NCBI GenBank assembly: GCA_000737985.1
Contig: JNVT01000078.1
Span: 105,324-169,323, forward strand
From: Gammaproteobacteria bacterium MFB021
Lineage (GTDB): Bacteria > Pseudomonadota > Gammaproteobacteria > Pseudomonadales > Halomonadaceae
Direction of reading: 5' to 3'
Length of the DNA: 64,000 nucleotides
Both the position numbers and the translations under genes were made by a program. Every line of letters starts with the position of its first letter. The first letter of the stretch is position 1. This document shows, piece after piece, positions 43,805 through 52,548 of the stretch. The notes beneath the pieces were generated by a model. It had not been told where the DNA came from. It made no database searches and saw only the letters and a list, made by a program, of their open reading frames with translations.

Positions 43805-44689
43805 ATGACCACGACGCGGGCCGCCCAGCCCCACGGCTGGCAACTCGACCCCCTGCGCCTGGAGACCCAGCTGCGCGCCTTTCTGGCTGAGGATATCGGC
43901 CATCTCGACCTGACCGCGACGCTGATGATCGACGCCGACGCCACGGGCCACTTCGTCATGCGCGCACGCGAACCGATGCGCCTGGCCGGGGTCACCGCCG
44001 CCGCCCGCGCCTTCACCTGCTACGACCCGCGCATCGCGGTCAGCCCGGCCGCGGCCGATGGCGAGGAGGTCGAGGCCGGCGCGTCGCTGATGCACGTGGC
44101 CGGCCCGGCCCGCAGCATTCTGACGGTGGAGCGTACCGCGCTCAATCTGATCCAGCACCTGGCCGGCATCGCCACCCTCACCGCGCGCTATGCCGAACGT
44201 ATCCATGGCACCGGCGCCCAGCTGGTCGACACGCGCAAGACCACCCCAGGCCTGCGCATGCTGGAAAAGCACGCGGTCGCCTGCGGCGGTGGCCGCAACC
44301 ATCGCCTGGGGCTCGACAGCGGGGTGATGCTCAAGGACAACCATATCGCGGTGTGCGGCAGCATCGCCGCCGCGGTCGCCCGCGCCCGGGCTCAGCTGCC
44401 GATCCTCACGCGCATCGAAGTGGAGTGCGACCGCCTCGACCAGGTCACCCAGGCGCTGGAAGCCGGGGCCGACGTGATCATGCTCGACAATATGCCGCCG
44501 GCCGAGATGCGCCAGGCGGTGAGCGAGGTCGCCGGGCGCGCGCTGCTCGAGGCCTCCGGCGGCGTGCGCCTGGAGACCATCCGCGAGATCGCCGAAAGCG
44601 GTGTCGACTTCATCTCCGTGGGGCGGCTGACGCAGTCGGCGCCGGCGGTGGATATCGGCCTCGACGACGACAGCGCGCCAGCGGCGTGA
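43805..44689 (+). CDS. nadC: Nicotinate-nucleotide pyrophosphorylase (carboxylating)
   Basis: 294 residues. Converts quinolinate and PRPP to nicotinate mononucleotide in de novo NAD synthesis. ATG at 43805 after CAAGGAGACACCGC. Domain order: N-terminal sandwich (EDIGHLDLTATLMI), then the barrel with ERTALNLIQHLAGIAT, VDTRKTTPGLRMLEKHAV, GGGRNHRLGLDSGVMLKDNH, EVECDRLDQ, VIMLDNMPP and LEASGGVRLETI. The related ModD is excluded by the strong quinolinate-site motifs. It is 62 bases upstream of a SIR2-like gene. Confidence 0.95.
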   Translation: MTTTRAAQPHGWQLDPLRLETQLRAFLAEDIGHLDLTATLMIDADATGHFVMRAREPMRLAGVTAAARAFTCYDPRIAVSPAAADGEEVEAGASLMHVAGPARSILTVERTALNLIQHLAGIATLTARYAERIHGTGAQLVDTRKTTPGLRMLEKHAVACGGGRNHRLGLDSGVMLKDNHIAVCGSIAAAVARARAQLPILTRIEVECDRLDQVTQALEAGADVIMLDNMPPAEMRQAVSEVAGRALLEASGGVRLETIREIAESGVDFISVGRLTQSAPAVDIGLDDDSAPAA

Positions 44690-44751
44690 TCCGGCCGGCC
44701 CGGTGCAGCTCGCCCGGGTCGCCAAGCCAGCGAGCCCGACAGGAGGGGTGA

Positions 44752-45909
44752 ATGTCGAGTACCGGCATCAACAACGCCGACACCGTGGCGGCCTTCGGCC
44801 GACTGATGGACGAGCTGCTGGCGGACGCCAACGGCCCGCGCAAGCCGCCGGTGGTGACCTTCTGGTGCGGCGCCGGCTTCTCCAAGGCGTGGGACCGACG
44901 CTCGCCCACCGATGGCGAGCTGTTCGCCATCGATCTCGACGATATCCGCGACTTCCCCAACCTGCAGCACGTGATGCACGTGATCGGCTGGGAGGACTAT
45001 CGCCATCTCGACTTCGAGCGTTTCAAGAACCTGCGCTACGTGCTCGACATGCAGGTGCGCTACCCCGATATCCGCAACCGCTACTTCGATGACCAGAACC
45101 TGCGCCTGAGCATCCATGAGCTGCGCACCCTGGTGATGCGCCGCTTCACCGCCGCCTGCGACATCCACAACGTCGACGACACCACGCTGCGTTTCAGCGC
45201 CACCGAGATCAGCGCCGAACAGCGCGCGATCACCGACTTCTTCGCCGCGCTGGAGGATCGCGCCGACCGCGCCGGGCTGGGCGAGGCGTGGCCGCTCTAT
45301 CACTTTCTCACCACCAACTACGACTTCACCATCGAGACCATTCTCGAACGCGTCTACCGCCAGCAGGCGCCGGTATTCGGCCGGCTCTATCGCGGGGTCA
45401 CGCCGCAGCGCATCTGCGGCGGCACCATCTGGGAGCACCTGCCGCGCACGGTCGATCGCAACGTGATCAAGATCAACGGCGGGTTCGAGATTCTGCCCAC
45501 GCTGGAAGGGTTCGACTTCGAGTATCGCCGGCGCAGCGATGCCGAGATTCGTCAGGAGCCGCCGCTGCTGATCCTGCCCTCGCAGGTGCAGGACTACGAC
45601 GAGCCCTATTTCCACCAGGTCTTCCCCAAGGCGGTGAGGCTACTACGCGAGACCGACGTGCTGGTGGTGGTGGGCTACAGCATGCCGCAGGAGGATTCAC
45701 TGGTGCGCTTCATCCTGCGCCAGCTGGCGGAGAGCCCGCACGACGCCCGGGGCAAGCATGTCTTCGTCATCGACACCAAGAATCACGCCACCATCAAGTC
45801 ACGGCTGGAAGAGATGTTCTTCTATCTGCCACGTATCGGCTGGCCGCGCGAGCACTACTACAGCGGCCGCTTCGAGGATTTCTGCGCCCAGGTCAGCGGG
45901 GCCACTTGA
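44752..45909 (+). CDS. Stand-alone SIR2-like domain protein
   Basis: 385 residues. SIR2-type Rossmann features: TFWCGAGFSKAW (Gly-Ala-Gly-x-Ser, 40-44), FLTTNYDFTIE with the catalytic-type Asn189, and the late strand TDVLVVVGYSMPQEDSLV. The position where active SIR2 NADases and deacylases have His-Gly is Lys-Ile-Asn242-Gly here, so the usual catalytic His seems replaced by Asn. No zinc-finger cysteines. Proteins of this SIR2-like group include NAD-depleting phage-defence effectors and others of unknown role. It follows nadC by 62 bases with RBS AGGAGGGGTGA and may be co-transcribed. Function not assigned. Confidence 0.72.
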   Translation: MSSTGINNADTVAAFGRLMDELLADANGPRKPPVVTFWCGAGFSKAWDRRSPTDGELFAIDLDDIRDFPNLQHVMHVIGWEDYRHLDFERFKNLRYVLDMQVRYPDIRNRYFDDQNLRLSIHELRTLVMRRFTAACDIHNVDDTTLRFSATEISAEQRAITDFFAALEDRADRAGLGEAWPLYHFLTTNYDFTIETILERVYRQQAPVFGRLYRGVTPQRICGGTIWEHLPRTVDRNVIKINGGFEILPTLEGFDFEYRRRSDAEIRQEPPLLILPSQVQDYDEPYFHQVFPKAVRLLRETDVLVVVGYSMPQEDSLVRFILRQLAESPHDARGKHVFVIDTKNHATIKSRLEEMFFYLPRIGWPREHYYSGRFEDFCAQVSGAT

Positions 45910-45963
45910 GCCCCGCCGATTACCTGACGGTGGAGATGAGCGCCAGCCGGATGACGACCGGGT

Positions 45964-46440
45964 TCAGGCGTTGATCTTGGTCAACAGATGCAGCAGCGCC
46001 ACCCGCTCGGCCGGGTTGAGGCTACCCATGGTCTCCTCGGAGACCTTGAGCGCGTGCGGGGTCATCGCCGCCAGCAACTCGCGTCCGGCGGCGGTGAGCT
46101 CGACGATCACCTTGCGCTGATCGCGCGGGTCCGAGGTCAGGGTCACCCAGTCACGCCCCTTCAACCGCTTGATCACGCCGCGGATCGTCGCCGGATCGAT
46201 ACCGGTCAAGCGCACCAGCTCGCTCAGTGCGCTGGGGCCGCGTTCGGCGAGCTTGCTCAGGGTCACGAACTGGATCGGCGTCAACTGCTCGTCGCAGCTC
46301 TCGCGCTGGAAGATCGCGGTGTGGCGCTGGTAAGCCCGACGCAGCAGATGACCGACCTGCTCGCAGAAGTCGATCTCTTCCTGGGCGCCATAGGTCTCGT
46401 CTGTGGCAATCCCTGTGGCCGCCGAATGGTAATGCAGCAT
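45964..46440 (-). CDS. MarR-family transcriptional regulator
   Basis: 158 residues from MLHYHSAATG (GGGGAGCCAGACGCC upstream). MarR fold: EQVGHLLRRAYQRHTAIFQRE, recognition region LSELVRLTGIDPATIRGVIKRLKGRDWVT, wing DPRDQRKVIVELTAAGREL. Divergent from xdhC with 439 bases between; in nicotinate or xanthine catabolic loci MarR repressors play this part, so xdhC is a candidate target. Confidence 0.9.
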   Translation of the reverse strand: MLHYHSAATGIATDETYGAQEEIDFCEQVGHLLRRAYQRHTAIFQRESCDEQLTPIQFVTLSKLAERGPSALSELVRLTGIDPATIRGVIKRLKGRDWVTLTSDPRDQRKVIVELTAAGRELLAAMTPHALKVSEETMGSLNPAERVALLHLLTKINA

Positions 46441-46879
46441 GGCGTCTGGCTCCCCGATTCCCGGTCGTCGCGGCGGGCATGTCTGGCCAGCAACGGTAGC
46501 GGCACCACCGCCCCCGTGCGCTCGGCTCGACGACTGCCACGCTGGCGCCCTTCCCTGGCGCTGGCTGCCGCGCGGGCGCCGGCAGGAGTCGGCGCCTGGC
46601 CGCGACGCCAGGATGATTGTCGAATAAGTGTGCAACTCCCCAGGAATAATAAAAGGTTTTTACCCCCATTTCTGTAAGCCATCGGCCTATGCCGTGTAGG
46701 AAAAGTCGACGGGCACAGAGGGCAGCGTCGGGGGCATGTGCCTAGACTATTATGTAAGCTACACGCCCATTCGACGCGCGCCGCCTCGCCCATCCCAGCG
46801 TTGAGCGGATGCCGCGCAGCGTCCTCAGGAAGCGGCGATCGCCCAGACGGCGCCAGCGCAGGAAAGGATTCCCAAGTTC
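46441..46879. promoter_or_regulatory. 439-bp divergent intergenic region marR/xdhC
   Basis: No supported gene. An AT-rich stretch (46640-46680) and a near-palindrome TGTA-AGC-TACA at 46753-46763 near a TATTAT sequence could be promoter and MarR operator. The part nearest marR (46441-46620) is GC-rich without evident function. Confidence 0.35.
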
Positions 46880-47851
46880 ATGCAACACCTCGATCTACAA
46901 GTACTCGACACCGCGCTGCGCTGGGCCAACGCCGGCGAGACGGTGTGGCTGTGCAGCGTGCTGGCCACCTTCGGCTCGTCGCCACGCGAGCCCGGCTCGC
47001 TGCTGGTGGCGCGCGCCGACGGCAGCCACGTCGGCTCGCTCTCCGGCGGCTGCGTCGAGGAGGATTTTCTCGCTCGGGTGGCCGCCGGCGAATTCACCGA
47101 CCCGCTCGAAGTCGTGCGCTACGGCGAGGGCGCCGACGAGTCGCCCCAGGTGAGCCTGCCCTGCGGCGGGATTCTCGACGTACTGGTGGAGCGGCTGCCG
47201 GCGGATGCCGAGACCCTGACCCAACTGGAAGTGATGCACGCGACGCTGCTCGGCCAGCGCTCGCTGGTGCGGGTGATCGATCTGCCCAGCGGCCGGCGGC
47301 GCTTTACCACCGCCACCGAAAACGGCCCGCGGGTAGCGCGCGAGGGCGACGAGGTGCGTCTGCGCCTGGGCCCGGCGCTGCGCCTGATCATCGCCGGCAT
47401 CTCGCCGGTGTCGCGCTTCTGCGCCGAGTTCGCTCAGGCGCTGGGGTTCGAGGTGATCGTGTGTGACCCACGTGAGGAGGCGCGGCGCGACTTTGCCGTC
47501 AGCGGGGTCGAGGTGCAGGCGGTGCTGCCCTCGCTGTTCATCGCCAGCGGCGCCTGCCACGCGGCCACCGCGGTGGTGGCGCTGACCCACGACCCGCGGA
47601 TCGACGACCTGGCGATGATCGAGGCGGTGCGCACCCCGGCGTTCTACATCGGCGTCATGGGCTCGAAGCGCACCTCGCACAAGCGCGCCGAGCGCCTGGC
47701 CCGCTCCGGCGGGCTGAGCGCCGACGACATCGCCCGGCTGCACATGCCGATCGGCCTCGATCTGGACAGCAAGACCCCGGCCGAGATCGTCCTCGCGGTC
47801 GTCGCCGGCGCGGTGCGGGCGCGCCGCGGCAAGGCGCGCGATGCGCTCTGA
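46880..47851 (+). CDS. xdhC: XdhC-family molybdenum-enzyme maturation protein
   Basis: 323 residues. XdhC/CoxI N-terminal domain (VWLCSVLATFGSSPREPGS, GSLSGGCVEEDF, LPCGGILDVLVE) and C-terminal Rossmann domain (LIIAGISPVSRFCAEFAQALG, VVALTHDPRIDDLAMIEA, FYIGVMGSKRTSHKR). XdhC binds molybdenum cofactor, mediates its sulfuration and loads it into xanthine dehydrogenase-type enzymes. No such hydroxylase gene is in the window. Overlaps the next gene by 11 bases. Confidence 0.92.
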   Translation: MQHLDLQVLDTALRWANAGETVWLCSVLATFGSSPREPGSLLVARADGSHVGSLSGGCVEEDFLARVAAGEFTDPLEVVRYGEGADESPQVSLPCGGILDVLVERLPADAETLTQLEVMHATLLGQRSLVRVIDLPSGRRRFTTATENGPRVAREGDEVRLRLGPALRLIIAGISPVSRFCAEFAQALGFEVIVCDPREEARRDFAVSGVEVQAVLPSLFIASGACHAATAVVALTHDPRIDDLAMIEAVRTPAFYIGVMGSKRTSHKRAERLARSGGLSADDIARLHMPIGLDLDSKTPAEIVLAVVAGAVRARRGKARDAL

Positions 47852-48437
47852 ACCCAGGCTGACGGGCGAGCTGGTCGGGCTGGTCATGGCGGCGGGAGTC
47901 GGCCGCCGCTTCGGCAGCGACAAGCGCCGCCAGCCGCTGGCCGATGGCCGCACCCTGCTCGCGACCACTGTGGCGGCGGCCGCCGCGGCCTATCCGCGCC
48001 ACTTCGTGGTACTGCGACCGGGTGAAGCCCCCGCCGCCCTGGGCCTGGCCCCGGCGATACCAGTGCTGAGCGCCCCCGCGGCCGCCCACGGTCTGGGCGC
48101 AAGCCTGGGCGACGCCTTTCGTCAGCTACTGGTGCGCGCACCGGATGCCACCGCTGCGGCGGTGATTCTCGGCGACATGCCGTGGCTGAGCGCGGCGAGC
48201 TGCGCGCGTCTCAACGCCCGGGCCAGCACCACGGCGATCGTGGTGCCCAGCCACGCCGGCCAGCGCGGGCACCCGGTGATCTTCGGCCGCCGCTGGTGGC
48301 CAGCGCTGGCCCAGCTAAAGACCGGCGAAGGCGCCCGCGACGTGGTCACCCGGCACCGCCACGCGGTGGTCACACTCGAGCTCGAAGACCCTGGCATCTG
48401 GCGCGACGTCGACCGGCCCCAGGACCTGCCAGACTAG
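47841..48437 (+). CDS. MocA/MobA-like nucleotidyltransferase
   Basis: 198 residues; NTP-transferase fold with GLVMAAGVGRRFGSDKRRQPL (N-terminal G-rich loop and Lys) and LGDMPWLSAASCARLN (metal Asp), GHPVIFGRRWW, then DVDRPQDL. In MocA this attaches CMP to molybdopterin, making MCD for xanthine dehydrogenase-type enzymes, which fits the xdhC partner. Its TAG stop lies in a CTAGG resembling the end of the MITE family. Confidence 0.86.
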   Translation: MRSEPRLTGELVGLVMAAGVGRRFGSDKRRQPLADGRTLLATTVAAAAAAYPRHFVVLRPGEAPAALGLAPAIPVLSAPAAAHGLGASLGDAFRQLLVRAPDATAAAVILGDMPWLSAASCARLNARASTTAIVVPSHAGQRGHPVIFGRRWWPALAQLKTGEGARDVVTRHRHAVVTLELEDPGIWRDVDRPQDLPD

Positions 48438-48455
48438 GCGGAGTCTGAACAGTAC
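48434..48455. mobile_element. Possible remnant of a MITE terminal repeat
   Basis: CTAGGCGGAGTCTGAACAGT resembles the left end of copy A (CTAGGCACTGTCTGAAAAGT), 16 of 20 positions alike. No other part of the element is visible here. May be chance. Confidence 0.35.
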
Positions 48456-48463
48456 CGCGCACC

Positions 48464-48841
48464 TCAGCCGGCGAACTTGTCCCACGCCAGCAGGCCCCAG
48501 GTGGTAGCGGCCATGCCCAGCGCCAGCATCACCGCGGCGGAGCCGATATCCTTGGCGCGCCCGGAAAGCTCGTGGTGCTCCGGGCCGATACGGTCGACCA
48601 CCGTCTCCACGGCGCTGTTGAGCAGCTCGACGATCAGCACGAACACACAGCTACCCACCAGCACCAGCCACTCCACCGGGTTCTTGCCGATCCACCAGGC
48701 GAACGGCACCAGCACCGCGCACAGCGCCAGTTCCTGACGGAAGGCGGTCTCGTTGCGGAAGGCGGCGACCAGCCCCTTGAGCGAGTAACCGGTGGAGTGA
48801 ACCAGGTGGCGAAAGCCGGTCTTGCGCGAACTTGATTTCAT
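48464..48841 (-). CDS. dgkA: Diacylglycerol kinase
   Basis: 125 residues from MKSSSRKTGF, close to the 122 of E. coli DgkA. Three membrane helices; catalytic motif ELLNSAVETVVDRIGPEHHELSGRAKDIGSA within the conserved loop (given here by its core ELLNSAVE and SGRAKDIGSAAV), N-terminal amphipathic helix SLKGLVAAFRNETAFRQE. Phosphorylates diacylglycerol from membrane-derived oligosaccharide synthesis to phosphatidate at the inner membrane. Confidence 0.95.
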   Translation of the reverse strand: MKSSSRKTGFRHLVHSTGYSLKGLVAAFRNETAFRQELALCAVLVPFAWWIGKNPVEWLVLVGSCVFVLIVELLNSAVETVVDRIGPEHHELSGRAKDIGSAAVMLALGMAATTWGLLAWDKFAG

Positions 48842-49170
48842 CGGAACCTGTCGCGGTCGCCACGACGACCGCCCTCGATCGAGAACGAAGTGAGCGTCGA
48901 CGAGCGAACCGGCGCAGCGGGCTCGGCCGTCGAGAAAAGTATCGACGATGGTAGCAGAGGCGCCTGACGACGGCACCGGACTTCCCCGGTGGGGGACGGG
49001 TATCGATGCTTGAGCCCGGTCGCAGTGACAGGGACAAGTGGCGGTGTGGGCGACGCGTTGCGATATTGCCGGCGGGTCACGCCGCCAGCGGCGATGACCC
49101 GAGCGACGCCGCGGGCTAGCCGGCGTCGACATCGGTTCGCTGACGGGTCGATGCGTCAGTAGCGCGGCAC
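48842..49170. other. 329-bp non-coding region
   Basis: Between dgkA and the HrpK-like gene. Open frames cross it but lack coding character. A stretch GCCGGCGTCGACATCGGTTCG near 49120 and scattered GC-rich inverted bases are seen; no clear promoter or terminator. Confidence 0.5.
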
Positions 49171-49623
49171 TCAGTTCTGGGGACGCTGTTTGGTCGCGTC
49201 GAGCCCGGTCTTCTTCTCGGTGGTGAGCTTGGTGATCTCCGCGGAACTCGCGATCGCGCGGTCGAAGACGTCCTTGAGATCGGCCAGGGCACCGGTACTG
49301 CCAAGCGCGCCGTTGGCGGCATCGGCAAAGTTCCAGTGGCCGGAAAGACCATCCGCGTTGGGGTTGTCGAGCGTCTCGATGGCGGTATAGACGTCCGGAT
49401 GGCTGAGCATGTAACTAGCCGCGGCGGAGACCTGTGGCGGCGTGTCACCGCCGGCATTGCTGGCGAGCGCCTCCAGGTCACGCTTGTAGACCGCGCCGCC
49501 GTGCGCCTTGACGTAATCGGCGAGCAGCTGGCTGGACTGGCTTGAGGTCAAGCGATCCTCGAACGTCGAGAAGGAAGGTGCAGCATTCGAGGGGGTATTG
49601 CCGGTAGCGGAGATGGTCGACAT
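49171..49623 (-). CDS. Orphan protein resembling HrpK/HrpF-type secretion proteins
   Basis: 150 residues, no signal peptide, Ser/Thr/Asn-rich start (MSTISATGNTPSNAAPSF). The middle (LLADYVKAHGGAVYKRDLEA, then SAAASYMLSHPDVYTAIETLD, then DGLSGHWNFADAA) recalls the repeated module of HrpF/NolX/HrpK type III translocon-related proteins, with its conserved YMLxHP and DGxSGxxNF elements. This is recognition by eye, not a search result. No type III secretion genes are in the window. RBS CAGGGAAATTCC. Could be a small effector-like or regulatory protein. Confidence 0.5.
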   Translation of the reverse strand: MSTISATGNTPSNAAPSFSTFEDRLTSSQSSQLLADYVKAHGGAVYKRDLEALASNAGGDTPPQVSAAASYMLSHPDVYTAIETLDNPNADGLSGHWNFADAANGALGSTGALADLKDVFDRAIASSAEITKLTTEKKTGLDATKQRPQN

Positions 49624-49729
49624 CGGAATTTCCCTGGCATGAGATGGTTTTTAGAATATCGCCACGTGTACCAAGGCCGTCGCTTCCGTTCGCGAAACGG
49701 GCCTGCGGCGGGCACACGCTCTGCATCGG

Positions 49730-49751
49730 GTATCCGCACGCGCGCGGATAC
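49730..49751. promoter_or_regulatory. Palindromic hairpin upstream of the orphan gene
   Basis: GTATCCGC-ACGCGC-GCGGATAC, 8-bp perfect stem, 107 bases upstream of the orphan gene start; a smaller CCGTT-CGCGA-AACGG stem is at 49686-49700. Either operator-like or a hairpin in the leader. Confidence 0.35.
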
Positions 49752-49891
49752 CTCGACGAGTATATCGCCCCATCGGTGTCGGCCCGACGTCGCTCGAGCC
49801 GCCTCGAGCGCCTATTTGGTTCCAATCTGCAACATCGAACACCCCACAAGTAACCCAGTGTTACGCCAGGTACGTCGCGGGAGTCACGGGA

Positions 49892-51073
49892 TCAACCCGG
49901 ATCGGCGGCCAGATCGAGAATCGTCGCCGCCACGGCCTGGGCCCGGGGTACGCAGGTCTCCAGCCGGCAGTACTCCTCGTCGGTATGCATCTTGGCCCCG
50001 ACAGGACCGGTGCCGCACAGCGTGGGTACGCCCAGGCTGGCGGTGGTGCCGGCATCCGAACAGCCGCCGGTGAACTCGCCCTCGACGGCGAAGCCCAGCC
50101 GCGCCGCCTGGGCCTGGTAGCGGGCGAACAGCGCCGCGCTCATCGCAGGCTCCAGCGGCAGGAAGCCGGAGGTCTGGGTGAGCGTGGCCCGGGTGCCGGG
50201 AACCTCCTCTTCGGCGACGATCGTCGCGATCGCCTGGAACAGCGCTGCGCGCTGGGCGTTGTCGACGAAGCGGGTGTCGAGCTGCGCGCTCGCTGCCGGG
50301 GCCACGGTATTGCGCGACACGCCGCCCTCGATCACCCCGACGTTGGTGGTCACGCCGCTGGCATAGTCGGTCAGCGCGTGCAGCTTGACGATCTTGCGCG
50401 CCAGCGCCTCGATCGCGCTGGCGCCATCGGCATGGCTCACCCCCGAGTGGGCGGCCCGCCCGCTGACCTCGATCCGAAAGGCGGCACCGCCCTTGCGCGC
50501 GGTCACCACGTTGCCGCTGACCCGACCGGGTTCGGCGTTGAACACCGCCCGCGCCCCCTCGGCGGCGGCGCGGATGAACGCGGTGCCGTCCGGCGAGCCG
50601 ATCTCCTCGTCAGCGGTGAACAGCGCGTGCACCGCGAATGGCAGCCCACCGGCACGCTTGAGCGCCCGCAGCACGAACAGATTGAGCACCAGCCCCGCCT
50701 TCATGTCGGCGACCCCGGGGCCGAGGGCGAGATCGCCCTGGCGGGTGTAGCCACGCTCTGCCACGGTGCCGCGGGGGAAGACGGTATCGCGATGCCCCAT
50801 CAGCAGTACGTGCCCGCCGGCGCCAGCGCCGGCCGCCGGCAGGCGCGCCTGGAGAATGTCGCCGGAACCCTCGCGCGACGTGCGCTCGAACGCGATGCCA
50901 TCGGCCTCGCACCAGCCGGCGATGGCGTCGGCGACGGCATCGGTCCCGGCCTTGTCGTAGCTGTTGGAGTCGATGTTCACCAGCGTCTCCAGGCACGCCA
51001 CCATCGCCTCCTGCTGATCCGCTAGCCAGTCGCAGGCCTGCGCCAGGCGAGTCTCATGGTCAGTGGCACTCAT
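49892..51073 (-). CDS. M20 metallopeptidase, glutamate carboxypeptidase (CPG2) type
   Basis: 393 residues from ATG 51073 (GAGGAGAAGCG), whose A-T-G-A overlaps the stop of the upstream peptidase gene. Zinc-site motifs: MGHRDTVFP, GPGVADMKAGLVL, catalytic Glu in TADEEIGSPDG, and the last ligand region GAKMHTDEEYC; dimerisation domain in the middle (SGRAAHSGVSHADGASAIEAL). Cytoplasmic hydrolysis of imported acyl-amino acids or dipeptides with C-terminal Glu is likely. Last gene of the peptide-import operon. Confidence 0.9.
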   Translation of the reverse strand: MSATDHETRLAQACDWLADQQEAMVACLETLVNIDSNSYDKAGTDAVADAIAGWCEADGIAFERTSREGSGDILQARLPAAGAGAGGHVLLMGHRDTVFPRGTVAERGYTRQGDLALGPGVADMKAGLVLNLFVLRALKRAGGLPFAVHALFTADEEIGSPDGTAFIRAAAEGARAVFNAEPGRVSGNVVTARKGGAAFRIEVSGRAAHSGVSHADGASAIEALARKIVKLHALTDYASGVTTNVGVIEGGVSRNTVAPAASAQLDTRFVDNAQRAALFQAIATIVAEEEVPGTRATLTQTSGFLPLEPAMSAALFARYQAQAARLGFAVEGEFTGGCSDAGTTASLGVPTLCGTGPVGAKMHTDEEYCRLETCVPRAQAVAATILDLAADPG

Positions 51074-52494
51074 ACGCTTCTCCTCATTGCCTGGCGTGCG
51101 GCATGCACGCTCGCGCCCTGCTCGCCCAGATCCCACCACAGCCCGGCCATGATGCCCAGCCCCTCGCGCAGGATGCTGGCCAGGGCGTGCTCGTCGGGGG
51201 CGTGCTGCGAACACGCCGGATAGGAGTGCGGCACCCACAGGGTGGGCAGACCGAGCGTCTCGGCGAAGACGTCGTTGGGCAGCGAGCCGCCCAGATTGGG
51301 CAGCAGTGTCGGGGTCTTGCCGCTGGAGGCGTGGATCGAGTCCAACGCCCAGCCGACCCAGGGGTCGTCCGGGTCGAGCCGGGTCGCGCGCATCTGCGAT
51401 ACCCGCGCCGTACTTACCTCGACATCGTCGAAGCCGTGGGCATCGAGATGCAGGCGCAGGTGGCGCAGGAAGTGCTCCTGATCGCTGCCCACCACGTAGC
51501 GTAGCTGGGCGTGGGCGTAAGCCTCGCCGGGGATGGCATTGGCCGGCGCCTCGGGGTTGCCGGCCTTGAACGCCAACAGCTCCAGGGTGTTCCAGGCAAA
51601 CAGCCGCTCAGCGGGCGTAAGCCCCGGCTCGCCCCAGCCCTCGGCCAGCGCCGGGTCGCCCGGCGTGGTGCCGACTTCCAGCGTCGCCAGCGCCTGCTTC
51701 ACCGCCGCAGGGATCGCCGGTGGGCGCAGCCCCGCGACCCGAATCCGGCCAGCGGCATCGACCAGCGAGGCCCAGGCGTTGGCCAGGCGCGTGGCGGGGT
51801 TGGAGAGCACCCCACCCCAGTTGCCCGAGTGGTGCGCGCCTTCGCGGGCGCGCAGGCGCAGGTCGAAGTTGAACGACCCACGTGAGCCGAGGAACAGGGT
51901 CGGCGCATCCGCCGCCAGGCGCGGGCCGTCGGAGGCGATGAACAGGTCCGCGGCCAGGCGCTCACGGTAGGCCGCACAGACCGCCTCGAGCCCCGGCGAA
52001 CCGGTCTCCTCGCCCATCTCCAGCACCAGCTTGACGGTGTAACCCAGGCGCCCGCCGCGGGCTTCGATGACCGCCGCCAGTGCAGCCAGGTTGATGCTGT
52101 GCTGGCCCTTGTTGTCGGCGGTGCCGCGGCCGTACCAGCGCTCCCCCTCCACCGTCAGTTGCCAGGGCGAGAGCCCCTCGCGCCACTGGTCATCGTAGCC
52201 GCGGACCACGTCACCGTGGCCGTAGCTGAGCACGCAGAGAGCCGCTTCGGCTTCACGCCGCTCGGCCAGCAGCAGCGGGCCATAGCCCGGCTCCGGGTTG
52301 GCGACGATCTCCCAGGTGAAACCGAGCCGCTCGAGCTCGGGGATGATGCACTCGCGTAGATAGCGCTCCAGCTCGGTCTCCCCCTCACCGCTCTGGCTAT
52401 CGCTGCGCACCGCGACCCGGGCCGCCAGCTGGCGGCGAAACTCGCCCTCGTCGAATCCCTTATAGACGCTGGCGAGCGCTTGTTGACGTGACAT
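51070..52494 (-). CDS. M20-family dipeptidase
   Basis: 474 residues. Zinc ligands: YGHGDVVRG, YGRGTADNKGQHSIN, EMGEETGSPGLE, SDGPRL, and the late HSYPACSQHAPDEH. The layout is that of CNDP/PepV-like M20 dipeptidases. RBS GAGGACACTGC. Overlaps the next peptidase by ATGA, and is 54 bases after the ABC ATPase gene, so it is in the import operon and should cleave what the importer brings in. Confidence 0.9.
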   Translation of the reverse strand: MSRQQALASVYKGFDEGEFRRQLAARVAVRSDSQSGEGETELERYLRECIIPELERLGFTWEIVANPEPGYGPLLLAERREAEAALCVLSYGHGDVVRGYDDQWREGLSPWQLTVEGERWYGRGTADNKGQHSINLAALAAVIEARGGRLGYTVKLVLEMGEETGSPGLEAVCAAYRERLAADLFIASDGPRLAADAPTLFLGSRGSFNFDLRLRAREGAHHSGNWGGVLSNPATRLANAWASLVDAAGRIRVAGLRPPAIPAAVKQALATLEVGTTPGDPALAEGWGEPGLTPAERLFAWNTLELLAFKAGNPEAPANAIPGEAYAHAQLRYVVGSDQEHFLRHLRLHLDAHGFDDVEVSTARVSQMRATRLDPDDPWVGWALDSIHASSGKTPTLLPNLGGSLPNDVFAETLGLPTLWVPHSYPACSQHAPDEHALASILREGLGIMAGLWWDLGEQGASVHAARQAMRRSV

Positions 52495-52548
52495 GCAGTG
52501 TCCTCGAATAGACTAAAAAATCACCCCTAACGTCCTGACGTGCCCTGC

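Noticed and set aside
44752..45909. Calling the SIR2-like gene a defence island
   Set aside because: Neighbours are nadC, MarR and XdhC; no restriction, helicase, TIR or toxin genes nearby, and the catalytic His is missing.
48842..49132. N-terminal extension of DgkA (222-residue open frame)
   Set aside because: DgkA is about 122 residues in the family and the extension is Arg/Pro/Ser-rich noise; MKSSSRKTGF is the natural start.
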